64,000 nucleotides of DNA from Paenibacillus turpanensis (GTDB taxonomy: Bacteria > Bacillota > Bacilli > Paenibacillales > YIM-B00363). The stretch covers positions 1 to 64,000 of the forward strand of contig NZ_WTLI01000022.1 of the NCBI RefSeq assembly GCF_011421635.1, written 5' to 3'. A program made the position numbers and the translations under genes. The notes beneath the pieces were generated by a model. The model did not search any database. It saw only the letters and a list, made by a program, of their open reading frames with translations, and was not told the DNA's origin. Shown here one piece after another: positions 1-9,282 of this stretch; position 1 is the stretch's first letter, and each line of letters begins with the position of its first letter.

Positions 1-266
1 GGAGGACTCCAGTTTAATTAGGGGGCCTAAGAGCGGACAAGATTTAATACAAATTATTTGTATTGTTGGTCGGTTGGGAGGCGGAATTAGCAGCGCCTAC
101 CTCAACCCTGAATGCGCTAGACCATTCGGGCCAGAACTGCCCCCCGCCAAGCCGCCCCACCGACAAGCGGGCGCTAGGCCACTCGGGCCAGAGGTGCCAC
201 CCGCCCGGCCGACCGCCCACGGCAAACGCCGGCCACTAGCCAAGCCGTCCCCGCCCCAGCCCCATC
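1..266. other. GC-rich intergenic stretch with a degenerate direct repeat
   Basis: No convincing gene. The proline-rich reading frame across it has no ribosome binding site and looks like a by-product of C-rich sequence. It contains two copies of a 35-bp direct repeat (114-148 and 171-205, about 30 of 35 identical). It lies downstream of the convergently oriented ArsR-type gene. An upstream neighbour, if any, is outside the window. Confidence 0.5.
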
Positions 267-1175
267 CTACCCCTCATAATACACGCGGAAAATGACGTCC
301 TGGTTGTAGTTGCCGAACCCGGCACCGTACAACGTCATGCCGCCGACATGCACGGCGTCCTCTTCAACGGCAAAGCGCAGCGTCCATTGGTTGCGCTCCA
401 AAGGCAAATCCTCAATTGTCGTGTCGGACATGCGCTCCCCGTCAATGTACGTCCCATCCGGCCCGACGCGGATCACCTTCAAGAACCCGTATTGGTTGAT
501 TTCATCCCGCCACCAATCCGGGCTGTACGCCCCTCGGCCCTCGCCGGAATCCCCCGGACTCGTCCAATAGCCGAGATCAACTCCGTTAACGTAAAAACGA
601 ATATCGGAAGGCCAATTCCGATTGACCCCCGGCGCCTCCGATCCAATCTCAAGCGCCAGCTCCAGCTCACTCACCCGCTGCGAAGGCAGCAAATAATTGG
701 GCACCTTGTATTCTACGAACCCTTTGCCAAGCCATAAAATATTCGCATGCATCCGCTCCGGATGCAGGAAATAGCGCGGGTCGTCCAGCTGGCCGATCAG
801 CTTCTCGGTGGTCGCTAAGCCGCAGGTCGGATGCACATCGAACTGAGTGTAATGTCCGACGGGAACAGAAACCTCGTGAAACGCGCGAGACTGTCCTTGA
901 CGCTGCGGAAGCGAAATCTCAATTCCGTCAACGGCAAGGGAATTGACCTTATGTGTCCCGCCCTCAAGGCGAATCATGTTGGACGTGATAATCCCGGCCT
1001 GCTGCAGCTTTTTCACATGCATGGACACGATGGCCGCACTAAGCCCGAGCCGGGCTGCCAAGTCTTTATTGTTCATCGGCTGCTCGGCAAGCAGCTCGAT
1101 CATTTTTAGCCGAACCTCGCTGGCCAGCGCCTCGTAAAGCGGAAGCCATTTTGGATCAACGGATGATTTTATCAT
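267..1175 (-). CDS. ArsR-type winged-helix regulator with large C-terminal domain
   Basis: A 302-residue protein with an N-terminal ArsR-like winged helix at about residues 10-85 (ALASEVRLKMIELL, then the recognition region LAARLGLSAAIVSMHVKKL). About 200 residues of predominantly beta sequence follow, rich in Trp, Tyr and Gly, which I do not recognise but which could be a sugar-binding beta-sandwich. The start is the ATG at 1175, because AGGAGGG lies 6 bases upstream; the longer frame has no ribosome site. It is divergent from the GH51 arabinofuranosidase gene across a 204-bp intergenic region with a good promoter and an inverted repeat, so it probably controls that gene. Ordinary ArsR proteins are about 100 residues. 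It may be a one-component sugar sensor; the ligand is inferred, not seen. Confidence 0.75.
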   Translation of the reverse strand: MIKSSVDPKWLPLYEALASEVRLKMIELLAEQPMNNKDLAARLGLSAAIVSMHVKKLQQAGIITSNMIRLEGGTHKVNSLAVDGIEISLPQRQGQSRAFHEVSVPVGHYTQFDVHPTCGLATTEKLIGQLDDPRYFLHPERMHANILWLGKGFVEYKVPNYLLPSQRVSELELALEIGSEAPGVNRNWPSDIRFYVNGVDLGYWTSPGDSGEGRGAYSPDWWRDEINQYGFLKVIRVGPDGTYIDGERMSDTTIEDLPLERNQWTLRFAVEEDAVHVGGMTLYGAGFGNYNQDVIFRVYYEG

Positions 1176-1253
1176 GCTTTTCCCTCCTGTAACTCCATAG
1201 AAATAATATAAAGGTAAATTCAAAAAAAACAAACCGGAATCTTGGAAAAGGTA

Positions 1254-1282
1254 TTGTCACGTTCTTCCATTCCTTTTACAAT
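1254..1282 (+). promoter_or_regulatory. sigma-A promoter for the arabinofuranosidase gene
   Basis: TTGTCA (1254-1259) and TACAAT (1277-1282) are separated by exactly 17 bp, a near-consensus vegetative promoter pointing at the GH51 gene. Transcription would start near 1289, giving a leader of about 90 nt. Confidence 0.7.
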
Positions 1283-1288
1283 GAAAAT

Positions 1289-1330
1289 GGGTTAATAAAA
1301 ATCAACACTAATTCATGTAATTATTAATCC
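1289..1330. promoter_or_regulatory. candidate operator: interrupted inverted repeat at the start site
   Basis: GGGTTAATAA (1289-1298) and TTATTAATCC (1321-1330) form 10-bp arms with one mismatch and a 22-bp centre. The repeat begins at the expected transcription start of the GH51 gene. It is therefore placed to block transcription and is a candidate site for the divergent ArsR-type regulator. Confidence 0.45.
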
Positions 1331-1379
1331 AATAAATTGTTTATATTTACTCGTTTCTAAATGTGAGGAGGCAATGACG

Positions 1380-2870
1380 ATGGCAAACCGGCTACTAATC
1401 AACACGGACGTAACCAATGGCATCATCGATAAAAACATTTACGGGCATTTTGCCGAGCATCTGGGGCGCTGTATTTACGAGGGGCTGTGGGTGGGAGAGG
1501 AGTCGCCGATTCCAAATGTGAACGGCATTCGCAGCGATGTATTGGAAGCGCTTAAAAAGCTGCAAATTCCGGTGCTTCGCTGGCCCGGCGGCTGCTTTGC
1601 CGACGAATACCATTGGAAGGACGGCGTCGGTCCGCGCGAATCGCGTAAGCGGATGGTCAATACGCACTGGGGCGGCGTGGTGGAGAACAATCATTTTGGC
1701 ACGCATGAGTTTTTGATGCTTTGCGAACTGCTGGGCTGCGAGCCATACATATCCGGTAATGTCGGCAGCGGCACGGTGCAGGAGATGTCGGAGTGGGTGG
1801 AATACATGACGTTTGACGGCGTGTCACCAATGGCGGAATGGCGCAGGCAAAATGGCCGCGAGGAGTCATGGCCGCTCAAATATTTTGGCGTAGGGAACGA
1901 AAATTGGGGCTGCGGGGGCAATATGCGGCCGGAATATTATGCGGATTTATACCGTCAATACCAAACCTATGTACGAAATTATGGCGAGAATCGCATTTAC
2001 AAAATTGCCTGCGGGCCGAACACGGACGATTACCGCTGGATGGAGGTGCTGATGCGCGAAGCGGGGCGGTTTATGGATGCGATCAGCCTGCATTATTACG
2101 CTGTTCCCGGAACGTGGACGAACAAAGGGGCAGCAACCGGATTTACGGAGGAGGAGTGGTTCGATACCTTTGTGAAGGCAACGTACATGGAGGAGCTCAT
2201 TACGAAGCATTCCGCAATTATGGACCGGTATGACCCGGAGAAACGCGTTGCGCTCATCGTCGATGAATGGGGCACGTGGTACACCGTTGAACCCGGCACG
2301 AATCCCGGCTTCCTCTATCAGCAAAATACGATCCGCGATGCGCTCGTGGCGGGCGTTACGCTGCATATTTTCCACAACCACTGCGACCGGGTGAAAATGG
2401 CGAATATTGCGCAGCTTGTGAACGTTCTACAATCGGTGATCCTAACAGAAGGCGAAAAGATGCTGCTTACCCCGACGTATCATGTGTTTGAAATGTTCAA
2501 GGTGCATCACGATGCGGAGCTGCTCTGCTCTCATGTTTCCAGTGACAGCTACGAAATGAACGGCCGCAGTTTGCCGAAAACGTCAATGTCCGCATCTAAG
2601 GATGCCCAGGGTCGAATCCACGTCAGCCTTTGCAACCTGGATCATCGTGATGGAGCGGAAGTGCTTGTTGATTTGCGGGGCACTGAGGGCGGAAGCTATC
2701 AGGTGCACGGCAGGGAGCTGACGGCGGACGCACTGGATGCGCGGAATACGTTTGAACAGCCGGAGGCGGTGAAGCCGTCTGAGTTTCAATCCTTTGCTTG
2801 GGAAAATGGCCGGCTTAGGGTAACTCTTTCGCCTAGATCAGTCACCGTGCTGGAGCTGGTGTGTGAATGA
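1380..2870 (+). CDS. abfA: GH51 alpha-N-arabinofuranosidase
   Basis: A 496-residue glycoside hydrolase family 51 enzyme, which releases alpha-L-arabinofuranose from arabinan or arabinoxylan oligosaccharides. The opening [23 protein letters not shown], the acid/base Glu in [11 protein letters not shown] and the nucleophile Glu in [10 protein letters not shown] are all present. Length matches cytoplasmic family members, and there is no signal peptide, so it acts on imported oligosaccharides. The ATG at 1380 is preferred to the one at 1374 because GAGGAGG then sits 8 bases upstream rather than 2. It is the first gene of the arabinoside locus, and its stop overlaps the next gene. Confidence 0.93.
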   Translation: MANRLLINTDVTNGIIDKNIYGHFAEHLGRCIYEGLWVGEESPIPNVNGIRSDVLEALKKLQIPVLRWPGGCFADEYHWKDGVGPRESRKRMVNTHWGGVVENNHFGTHEFLMLCELLGCEPYISGNVGSGTVQEMSEWVEYMTFDGVSPMAEWRRQNGREESWPLKYFGVGNENWGCGGNMRPEYYADLYRQYQTYVRNYGENRIYKIACGPNTDDYRWMEVLMREAGRFMDAISLHYYAVPGTWTNKGAATGFTEEEWFDTFVKATYMEELITKHSAIMDRYDPEKRVALIVDEWGTWYTVEPGTNPGFLYQQNTIRDALVAGVTLHIFHNHCDRVKMANIAQLVNVLQSVILTEGEKMLLTPTYHVFEMFKVHHDAELLCSHVSSDSYEMNGRSLPKTSMSASKDAQGRIHVSLCNLDHRDGAEVLVDLRGTEGGSYQVHGRELTADALDARNTFEQPEAVKPSEFQSFAWENGRLRVTLSPRSVTVLELVCE

Positions 2871-3159
2871 GCGCGGGTTATGGACAGAGAGGCAGGGCTG
2901 CAAGGGCTGCGACGACCGGTATCGCGTGACGGATCAAAGCATTGCACGGCTCGTTGCAGCGGTGGATATGGACCCTGAAAATTGTGTGCCTGGTGAGGAA
3001 TACGAGCGAAGGCTTGCGGTTTGCGAAAGCTGCATGAAACTCTCTGACGGGATCACCTGCAGCGTTTGCGGCTGTATTATCCGCGTTCGAGCAAAGCTGA
3101 GGAGCCGCGGCTGTCCAAACCCGTCCGGCGATCTTTGGCGCCCTGCGATAGCAGAGTAA
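2863..3159 (+). CDS. small Cys-rich DUF6171-like protein
   Basis: A 98-residue protein starting at GTG and overlapping the arabinofuranosidase stop by 8 bases, so probably translationally coupled to it. It contains cysteine clusters C-x2-C near the N-terminus (CKGCDDRY) and C-x2-C, C-x2-C-x-C patterns in the middle (CESCMKL, CSVCGC), suggesting zinc or Fe-S binding. It resembles the DUF6171 family of Bacillales from memory. The function is unknown, and its place in a sugar operon may be incidental. Confidence 0.6.
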   Translation: MNERGLWTERQGCKGCDDRYRVTDQSIARLVAAVDMDPENCVPGEEYERRLAVCESCMKLSDGITCSVCGCIIRVRAKLRSRGCPNPSGDLWRPAIAE

Positions 3160-3308
3160 GGTGCGGCGCATTGATTTACCCGCGGCCCAGCACACCTAAG
3201 ACATTGTTTCCGGGATGGTGGAAATGCCTAAACGTTAGCGGTGATGCTTGGGACAGTGTTGGCATGTGCTGGTGTGTAGTGCGAACGAGGCAATGAGGAG
3301 GGGCAGTG

Positions 3309-5393
3309 ATGACGGTACGAAGCCTGGCGCGGCAGTTATCCGGGAAATCCATTATCCGGACGATGCTGTTTTCGTATCTTGGCGTGAATCTGCTCCTCCT
3401 TTTTGCGCTTGGCTTTGTCGCCATCCGCGACTCGTCTTCCACTATGACAAAGCAAATAACGGCAGCCCGCAACGAGGTAATGGAGCAAGCGGCACGGGGC
3501 TTTGATCTCCACTTGGAGGAAGTGAAGCGGCCGCTGATCCAATATGCTGTGCATCATTCCGTGGTTACGCTGATGAGCCGTGCGGGGAGCATGAGCGTCG
3601 AGGAGCGGATACGTCACGAACGCAGCATCGGCGAGCTTTCTGCAGGGGTGACGTCCCTTCAATCCTTGATCAGTGATGTTCTCATCCTGGGCAGCAACGG
3701 TTATGTAAACAACCTCGATAATCGTAAATCGCTGCATTGGAATTACCCGTTTCAGGAGCAGTCCTGGTTTCGCGAAGCAGTTTCATCGATACCTAGTAAA
3801 GGGTTTATTCCGCTGTCGCTGCATATACAGGATTACTATGTAGACACTTACTTGTCCAAACAAAATCAACCGACGCTATCCATCTCTATCCCGGTAAAAG
3901 GATACAGCCAGCAGGTGATCGGAACAGTCATTGCCAATTTGGATTTGCAAAAGGTGAATGCGCTGTTTGAGAGGGATCGCCGGATCGGCGATGAAACTAC
4001 GTTTATGCTGGATAAGGAGCATGTCGTAATCGCACACCCTAATCCGCAAAAAATAGGCTCAACACTGCGTTTTGCAGGTGATGAGAATGTATTTGCGAAG
4101 ATGTCGGGAAGCTTTGTTTCGGAAATGGAGGGGCAGGAGACCCTGATCTTATTTCACCCGTCGTCGCTGGAAGGATTGCGGCTTGTTTCCACGGTTCCCA
4201 TGGAACAAATCCGCGCACAAACGGGGCCGCTCAAAGCGAAATTGGCCCAATTTTTATACCTGTGCCTTCTATTAAACACCCTCCTGTCCGTTATGATTAC
4301 GGTGCGGATTACTAAGCCGTTCAGCCGTCTGCTGCATGCGATTGACAGACTTGGCGAGGACAGCTTGTATGTCGTTCCCAAGCGGTACCGTTACCGTGAG
4401 CTCAACTTAATCGGTAATAAATTCAAAGAGCTCGTCGGGCGGATTGAACAGCTTGTGAAGCAAAATTACGTATCGCAGATTGCCGTGCGGGATGCTCGAC
4501 TCAAAGCACTGCAAGCGCAGATGAATCCGCATTTCTTATTTAATACGCTGCAGCTGCTGCAAACGGAAATTGTTTGCGGCAGTGCGGAGCAATCCAATCA
4601 GCTTTTGTTATCGCTAAGCAATTTGCTGCGTTATTCTTTGCATGCCGGAGATCCATTGGTGATGCTGTCGGAAGAGCTGCGAAACGCGGAGGATTATTTA
4701 TTCATCATGAACAAAACCTTCGACGAAAGGATCTCTATTCAGGTCGATGTCGAGGACCCTGCGGCCCTGCGCTGTCATGCGGTGAAGCTGATGCTTCAGC
4801 CGGTGCTGGAAAATGCGTTAATACACGCCTTTCGTGAAAATCCACGCGAGGCTGCGATCCGAATTTCGGTGTCCAAGGGGCGAAAAGGAGTGCTGGTCGC
4901 GATCGCGGATAACGGTGCCGGGATCGAGAAAGGGCGTCTCGCTTGGCTGAAAGCTCGTCTTCGTGCAGTGGAAACGGACCAGGATAAGCTGGACCCGGTA
5001 TATGAATGGAATTCCCAACGCGATAAGGGGGGTCGCAGGATTGGAGAAGCGGATGCTGGCGAGGCGGGGGGAGCTGTTTGGGGAGGTGCGCCGCCCGCGA
5101 CAGGTACCGCTTCGGAAGTGCCTGAGCAGCCCGCGACAGGTACCGCCGCGGAAGTGCCCGCGCCGCCCGCGGCAGGCACCGCTTCGGAAGTGCCCGCACG
5201 GCCCGCCACGGACGCCGCAGCACAAGGCACCTCGCTTCGCGAGAGCATCGGCCTCGCCAACGTCCATCAGCGAATACAGCTGCACTTTGGGGCCAGCTAT
5301 GGGGTACGCGTTAGAAGCCGGCAAGGCCGGGGAACGATCGTATATCTTCTTCTGCCCCATCCCGCGCTTACCCATGAGGAGGGATGCTCATGA
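3309..5393 (+). CDS. YesM-type sensor histidine kinase
   Basis: A 694-residue membrane sensor with a transmembrane helix near residues 18-40, an extracytoplasmic Cache-like region (about 45-300), a second membrane helix (about 310-330) and a HAMP linker. The His_kinase domain (PF06580 type) carries the phospho-His in QMNPHFLFNTLQ. The ATPase domain has an N box (QPVLENALIHAF) and G1 box (IADNGAGI). It pairs with the AraC-type response regulator that overlaps it and precedes a sugar ABC importer, as in YesMN systems. Between the G1 box and the last glycine box (SIGLANVHQRI) lies an Ala/Pro-rich insert of 12-residue repeats. ATG 3309 is preferred over GTG 3306 because of spacing to GAGGAGGGG. 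Confidence 0.9.
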   Translation: MTVRSLARQLSGKSIIRTMLFSYLGVNLLLLFALGFVAIRDSSSTMTKQITAARNEVMEQAARGFDLHLEEVKRPLIQYAVHHSVVTLMSRAGSMSVEERIRHERSIGELSAGVTSLQSLISDVLILGSNGYVNNLDNRKSLHWNYPFQEQSWFREAVSSIPSKGFIPLSLHIQDYYVDTYLSKQNQPTLSISIPVKGYSQQVIGTVIANLDLQKVNALFERDRRIGDETTFMLDKEHVVIAHPNPQKIGSTLRFAGDENVFAKMSGSFVSEMEGQETLILFHPSSLEGLRLVSTVPMEQIRAQTGPLKAKLAQFLYLCLLLNTLLSVMITVRITKPFSRLLHAIDRLGEDSLYVVPKRYRYRELNLIGNKFKELVGRIEQLVKQNYVSQIAVRDARLKALQAQMNPHFLFNTLQLLQTEIVCGSAEQSNQLLLSLSNLLRYSLHAGDPLVMLSEELRNAEDYLFIMNKTFDERISIQVDVEDPAALRCHAVKLMLQPVLENALIHAFRENPREAAIRISVSKGRKGVLVAIADNGAGIEKGRLAWLKARLRAVETDQDKLDPVYEWNSQRDKGGRRIGEADAGEAGGAVWGGAPPATGTASEVPEQPATGTAAEVPAPPAAGTASEVPARPATDAAAQGTSLRESIGLANVHQRIQLHFGASYGVRVRSRQGRGTIVYLLLPHPALTHEEGCS
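5094..5237 (+). repeat. 36-bp coding tandem repeat in the kinase ATP lid
   Basis: Three clear 36-bp units (5094-5129, 5130-5165, 5166-5201) and a decayed fourth (5202-5237) encode PATGTASEVPEQ, PATGTAAEVPAP, PAAGTASEVPAR and a degenerate PATDAAAQG. The period is a multiple of three, so the frame is kept when copies are gained or lost. Confidence 0.85.
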
Positions 5394-7000
5394 AGCTGAT
5401 CATAGCCGACGACCAAACGTCTATTCACCGTTTTCTCCATAAAATGATAGAGTGGCACACACTCGGAATTACCGAGGTGCGAAGCGCCTTCACCGGCAAG
5501 GAGGCGGCCGAAATGACCGAGTCCTGGGAGGCGGACATTTTACTGATCGACATCCGGATGCCGGAATGGGACGGAATCGAGGCGCTGCGGCAAATCGGAG
5601 AACGGCTGGGGCGCAAGCCGAAGGTGCTTATTCTAAGCGCATACGACGAATTCGCTTATGCGCGGGATGCGCTGGCGCTCGGCGTTTCGCAATATTTGCT
5701 GAAGCCGATCGATACGGTACAGCTGAAGGAGGCGCTGCAAAGGCTGACCGCAGAAATTCAAGCGGAATGCGGGCAGGCCCTTACGCAAGAGCTGGAGCTG
5801 GCGGCGTTGGAGAGCCGCAGGGCCACCGCCGCTCTCACCACCCCCAGCGCAGCCGCTGAATGTTTTCCTGAGCTCCAGCGTGCCTTCCGAGTGTTTGGCA
5901 TTCACGGTTTCGCCGTTATCGCCGTTCGAAGCTGTCAGGAGAACGGGCTCGCTGCAGAGTTGTTTTCTTTCCTCACAGCGGATCATTTTCTCATCCTAGC
6001 ATCGATTGACCGGCGTGACGGTGAGGGCGGAGCCATTGTTTTGTTAGGCTTTCGCGAACCCGACGTCACAATAGATCACTTGACGCAGGCGTGGCTGCAT
6101 GGGGCTTCACACAGTGAAGAAAGGCATGATTATCCCCCCGCTGTACTCGGTATCAGCTCCTTGACCGCCAACTCCGATGAGCTGCCGAACAAGATAAATG
6201 AAAGCCTTCTAGCGCTCCAAGCCACCTTTTACCACAGCGAAAAAATGGTGTTTACATACGAAGAAGCTCGTCTTTCGAGCCGCCGGACAGGCTGGAACGA
6301 AAATGAAAATCGTGGGAATGCCATCGATCCCGGAATCCTCCTTACGCTTGAGGAACACATTCGCAGAGGGTACGATTACGCAGCATTGCAGAGCGGAATA
6401 TCGAAGCTGTTTGCACATATTCGGGAACAAAAGCCCGAGCCGCAAAAGGTGTATGAGGCGGTGTACCGGATTTTACTGGTCGGCTCGTCCATGTTCGAAC
6501 GCAGGCAGCGTGAAGGCGGAGGGCAGCAGGCCCAGCTTCCCTTCGGAGGGGCTGAGGACCTGCTTTACTTAAAGCGGAGCTTTCGGACGCTGCCAGAGCT
6601 GGAGCATTTCCTTCATTCCATGCTGCCTAGGTATGTCGGAGCTGCATTCCCCCGCGAGGCATCGGATCGAGGAACGGCTCCCAGCCAAGTTATCCGCACG
6701 ATTAAATGCTACGTTGATGAGCATTTTGATGCCGATCTTAGTTTGCAAGCCGTCTCCGACCGTTTCGCAATTGATAAGTATCGGCTGAGCCGTGAGTTTA
6801 AAGCCGCATTCGACGAAAATTATTGGACTTATGTTACCAGAGTTCGTATGGAACGGGCGGCCGCCTTTCTGCGGGAAACCGACTGGAAAATTAGTACGAT
6901 TGCCGAGCGGGCTGGGTACTGGGATGAGAGCCATTTTAGCCGGACGTTCAAAAAGGTTTATCGAGTATCGCCCAAGGAATACCGCTGCAGCAACAATTGA
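5390..7000 (+). CDS. YesN-type response regulator with AraC DNA-binding domain
   Basis: A 536-residue two-component regulator. The receiver domain (about residues 1-120) has the acidic pair in IIADDQ, the phospho-Asp in ILLIDIRMPEWDG and the Lys in YLLKPID. A long middle region follows. The C-terminal AraC/XylS domain (about 430-536) contains two helix-turn-helix units and ends in the typical GYWDESHFSRTFKKVYRVSPKEYR. Start: the ATG at 5390 forms an ATGA overlap with the kinase stop and has GAGGAGGG 7 bases upstream. The earlier ATG at 5384 abuts the ribosome site. Inferred role: activates the downstream ABC importer in response to an extracellular sugar. Confidence 0.92.
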   Translation: MKLIIADDQTSIHRFLHKMIEWHTLGITEVRSAFTGKEAAEMTESWEADILLIDIRMPEWDGIEALRQIGERLGRKPKVLILSAYDEFAYARDALALGVSQYLLKPIDTVQLKEALQRLTAEIQAECGQALTQELELAALESRRATAALTTPSAAAECFPELQRAFRVFGIHGFAVIAVRSCQENGLAAELFSFLTADHFLILASIDRRDGEGGAIVLLGFREPDVTIDHLTQAWLHGASHSEERHDYPPAVLGISSLTANSDELPNKINESLLALQATFYHSEKMVFTYEEARLSSRRTGWNENENRGNAIDPGILLTLEEHIRRGYDYAALQSGISKLFAHIREQKPEPQKVYEAVYRILLVGSSMFERRQREGGGQQAQLPFGGAEDLLYLKRSFRTLPELEHFLHSMLPRYVGAAFPREASDRGTAPSQVIRTIKCYVDEHFDADLSLQAVSDRFAIDKYRLSREFKAAFDENYWTYVTRVRMERAAAFLRETDWKISTIAERAGYWDESHFSRTFKKVYRVSPKEYRCSNN

Positions 7001-7059
7001 CAAGTCGAGACGCAACAATATGCATTCAGAACGAAAGTAAAAGTCAATATACTCCTATA

Positions 7060-7073
7060 TGTAAGTGCTTACA
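7060..7073. promoter_or_regulatory. cre-like catabolite repression site
   Basis: TGTAAGTGCTTACA differs at one position from the CcpA cre consensus TGWAANCGNTNWCA and has perfectly complementary 6-bp arms. It lies 25 bp upstream of the solute-binding protein start, where it could mediate glucose repression. Another repressor that binds the same palindrome is possible. Confidence 0.45.
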
Positions 7074-7098
7074 ATTCCAATTATTAGGAGGAGACTTG

Positions 7099-8388
7099 AT
7101 GAGGTTGAAGAGCAGAATCTGGATGTCTATATGCATGGTATTAACGGTTTGTCTTGCAGTAGTTGGCTGCAGCACCCCGGCTGGAACGGGGCCTGAGGGA
7201 GAGGACTCCAAGCCAAAGGGCGGCGATAAGGTGAAGCTCAGCATTCTTTCCTGGAACAATGAGAAAGAAATGACGCCGGTGATTCAGGGCTTCCAGGCGA
7301 AATATCCGAATATCTCCTTCGACTTTCAGCACGCGCCGCCGGTTAAAGATTACATCGCGAAGCTGCAGACGATGCTGCTCTCCGACTCGGCAACGGATAT
7401 TTTTATTATCGCGGCGGAAAACCGCAACGAAATTATTGACGGAGGCTACGCGATCGATTTAACGGATCAGCCGTTTATGTCGGCTATGATTGAGAGCAAC
7501 AAGCCGATGCTCAGTAAAGACGGCCGAACGTATGCCTTCACGCAAACGGGCTGGGCAGGCGGCCTTTACTACAACAAAGAGCTGTTTGCGAAAGCGGGTA
7601 TCGATAAGCTGCCTGAGACATGGGAGCAGTTCATCGAGGTTTGCTTAAAGCTGAAGGCGGCGGGTATACAGCCTCTTTACGATAACATGCAGGATGTAAC
7701 GACCATTCACAACACACTCTTTGCCAATCTGACTTATTCGAAGGACCCGAAATTTGATGAAAAGCTGTTTAAAGGGGAAAAAACGTTTGCCGATGGTTGG
7801 GGTGAGGTATTTAAGCTGTGGAAGCGGGATTTGATCGATAATGAAATCTTAACCGCGGATATGATCGGACTGACCAACGATCAAATCGTCAATGAGTTTG
7901 CTCTCGGCAACGTGGCGATGTTTCCCGGGGGACCGTGGAACATTAATACGCTGGAGGAAACGAACCCGGATTTGCAGTACGGCATGATGGCTGTGCCGGG
8001 ACCGAACGCGACCGGTGGCAATTATTTTGCGGGGGCTCCGGGGGTAGGCTATGCCGTGAACAGCAAAACGAAGTATAAGAAAGAAGCGCTGCTATTTATT
8101 GAGTATTTGGCATCGCCGGAAGGGCTGCAGAAGTTTGAAGAAGGTACAGGAGCAATGATTACCGCGCACGGTTACGAAAGCAAGGTGCATCCGGCAATGG
8201 AAAGCGCTTATAAGGACGGCCTGCTGGCCGGCAAGGTGTATTTGCCGATGGTATCGTGGCCCCGTCATCAGGAGGCGCTGCGCAGCCAGTTTGTAATCTC
8301 GATACAGGATTTGGCGGTTCATAAGGTAACGCCGGAGCAGGTGTCGGAGGCGCTTGACAAAAAGCTGAAGGAAATGGACAGCAAGTAG
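7099..8388 (+). CDS. sugar ABC importer, solute-binding lipoprotein
   Basis: A 429-residue family 1 solute-binding protein. It has a lipoprotein signal peptide with a hydrophobic core and lipobox LAVVGC, then a family 1 fold (KVKLSILSWNNEKEMTPVIQGFQAKYPNI, GGLYYNKELFAKAGI, ALGNVAMFPGGPW). The start at ATG 7099 has AGGAGGAG about 8 bases upstream; the open frame extends further but without signals. Two permease genes follow directly and no ATPase gene is present, as usual for systems using a shared MsmX-type ATPase. The substrate is inferred to be arabinose-containing oligosaccharide from the flanking GH51 and GH127 genes. Confidence 0.9.
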   Translation: MRLKSRIWMSICMVLTVCLAVVGCSTPAGTGPEGEDSKPKGGDKVKLSILSWNNEKEMTPVIQGFQAKYPNISFDFQHAPPVKDYIAKLQTMLLSDSATDIFIIAAENRNEIIDGGYAIDLTDQPFMSAMIESNKPMLSKDGRTYAFTQTGWAGGLYYNKELFAKAGIDKLPETWEQFIEVCLKLKAAGIQPLYDNMQDVTTIHNTLFANLTYSKDPKFDEKLFKGEKTFADGWGEVFKLWKRDLIDNEILTADMIGLTNDQIVNEFALGNVAMFPGGPWNINTLEETNPDLQYGMMAVPGPNATGGNYFAGAPGVGYAVNSKTKYKKEALLFIEYLASPEGLQKFEEGTGAMITAHGYESKVHPAMESAYKDGLLAGKVYLPMVSWPRHQEALRSQFVISIQDLAVHKVTPEQVSEALDKKLKEMDSK

Positions 8389-8397
8389 GAGGTACGC

Positions 8398-9282
8398 ATG
8401 GTGAAATGGAAAAGGCATCTGCAGTATCAGTGGTTTCTGCTGCCGATCCTGCTCATTTATACAGTTTTTACAATCTTTCCGCTGCTCAAGTCTGTGTATC
8501 TCAGCTTTACGAACTTCGACGGTTACCAAAAAACCTATGATTTTGTCGGGCTGCAAAACTATGCGCGAATTTTTACCGATAATGCGATCGTTTCCGGCAT
8601 CAGCTTTACATTGCTCTTTGCGTTCGCGAGCACCTTGGTGATTACGATCCTCGCGATTCCTCTGGCCATCGTCCTGGACCGGAACTTTTATACAAAAAAC
8701 ATCCATCGGGCGATCTTTTTCTTTCCCTCGATACCGAGCGGGCTGCTGCTGGCTTATATTTGGGGCTTTATTTTGGCGCCGATCTCTTCCGGGGTGCTGA
8801 ATGACGTGCTGCATACACTGTTCGGGATGAAAGCGCAGCCTTGGCTGTCCGATCCTGTGCTGGCGAAGGTGTCAACCGTCATGGTAGCGGCCTGGGCGGC
8901 GACCGGCTGGCATGCGGTGCTGTATTTGGCGTTTCTGCAGTCGATTCCTAAGGATTATTATGAAGCGGCCTCGATTGACGGCGCGTCGCGTTTGCAGCAG
9001 ATACGGTATATCACGCTTCCGCTGCTGGCACCGGCCATGACAGTGAGCGTCATGCTGCTGCTGACCGGCGGCTTTAAAGTTTTTGAAATTCCGTTTGCGC
9101 TGACCCGCGGCGGGCCCGGCTTCGAGACGCATACGATTACGCAGGTGATCGTGCTGCGCGGCATCTCTGAAACGCAGTATGGGTTAGCGTCGGCAATGTC
9201 GGTAGTCTTTTTCGCCATCGTGCTCGTTATCGCTTGCTTCCAAGTCAAGCTCATGCAAAGACGGGAGGAGCGCATCCAATGA
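8398..9282 (+). CDS. sugar ABC importer permease, MalF/MsmF/AraP type
   Basis: A 294-residue inner-membrane permease with six predicted transmembrane segments and the EAA loop YYEAASIDGASRLQQIRYITLPLL that contacts the ATPase. It starts 9 bp after the solute-binding protein gene behind AGGAGG, and its stop overlaps the next permease by ATGA. It forms a heterodimer with that permease. Confidence 0.92.
   Translation: MVKWKRHLQYQWFLLPILLIYTVFTIFPLLKSVYLSFTNFDGYQKTYDFVGLQNYARIFTDNAIVSGISFTLLFAFASTLVITILAIPLAIVLDRNFYTKNIHRAIFFFPSIPSGLLLAYIWGFILAPISSGVLNDVLHTLFGMKAQPWLSDPVLAKVSTVMVAAWAATGWHAVLYLAFLQSIPKDYYEAASIDGASRLQQIRYITLPLLAPAMTVSVMLLLTGGFKVFEIPFALTRGGPGFETHTITQVIVLRGISETQYGLASAMSVVFFAIVLVIACFQVKLMQRREERIQ

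Noticed and set aside
74-295. Proline-rich 73-residue reading frame
   Set aside because: No ribosome site, no recognisable domain, and the composition follows a C-rich repeat; it also overlaps the 3' end of the ArsR-type gene.
4735-5375. Long minus-strand frames opposite the histidine kinase
   Set aside because: Arg/Ala/Pro-rich antisense frames produced by the GC-rich repeat; the plus-strand kinase motifs are unambiguous.
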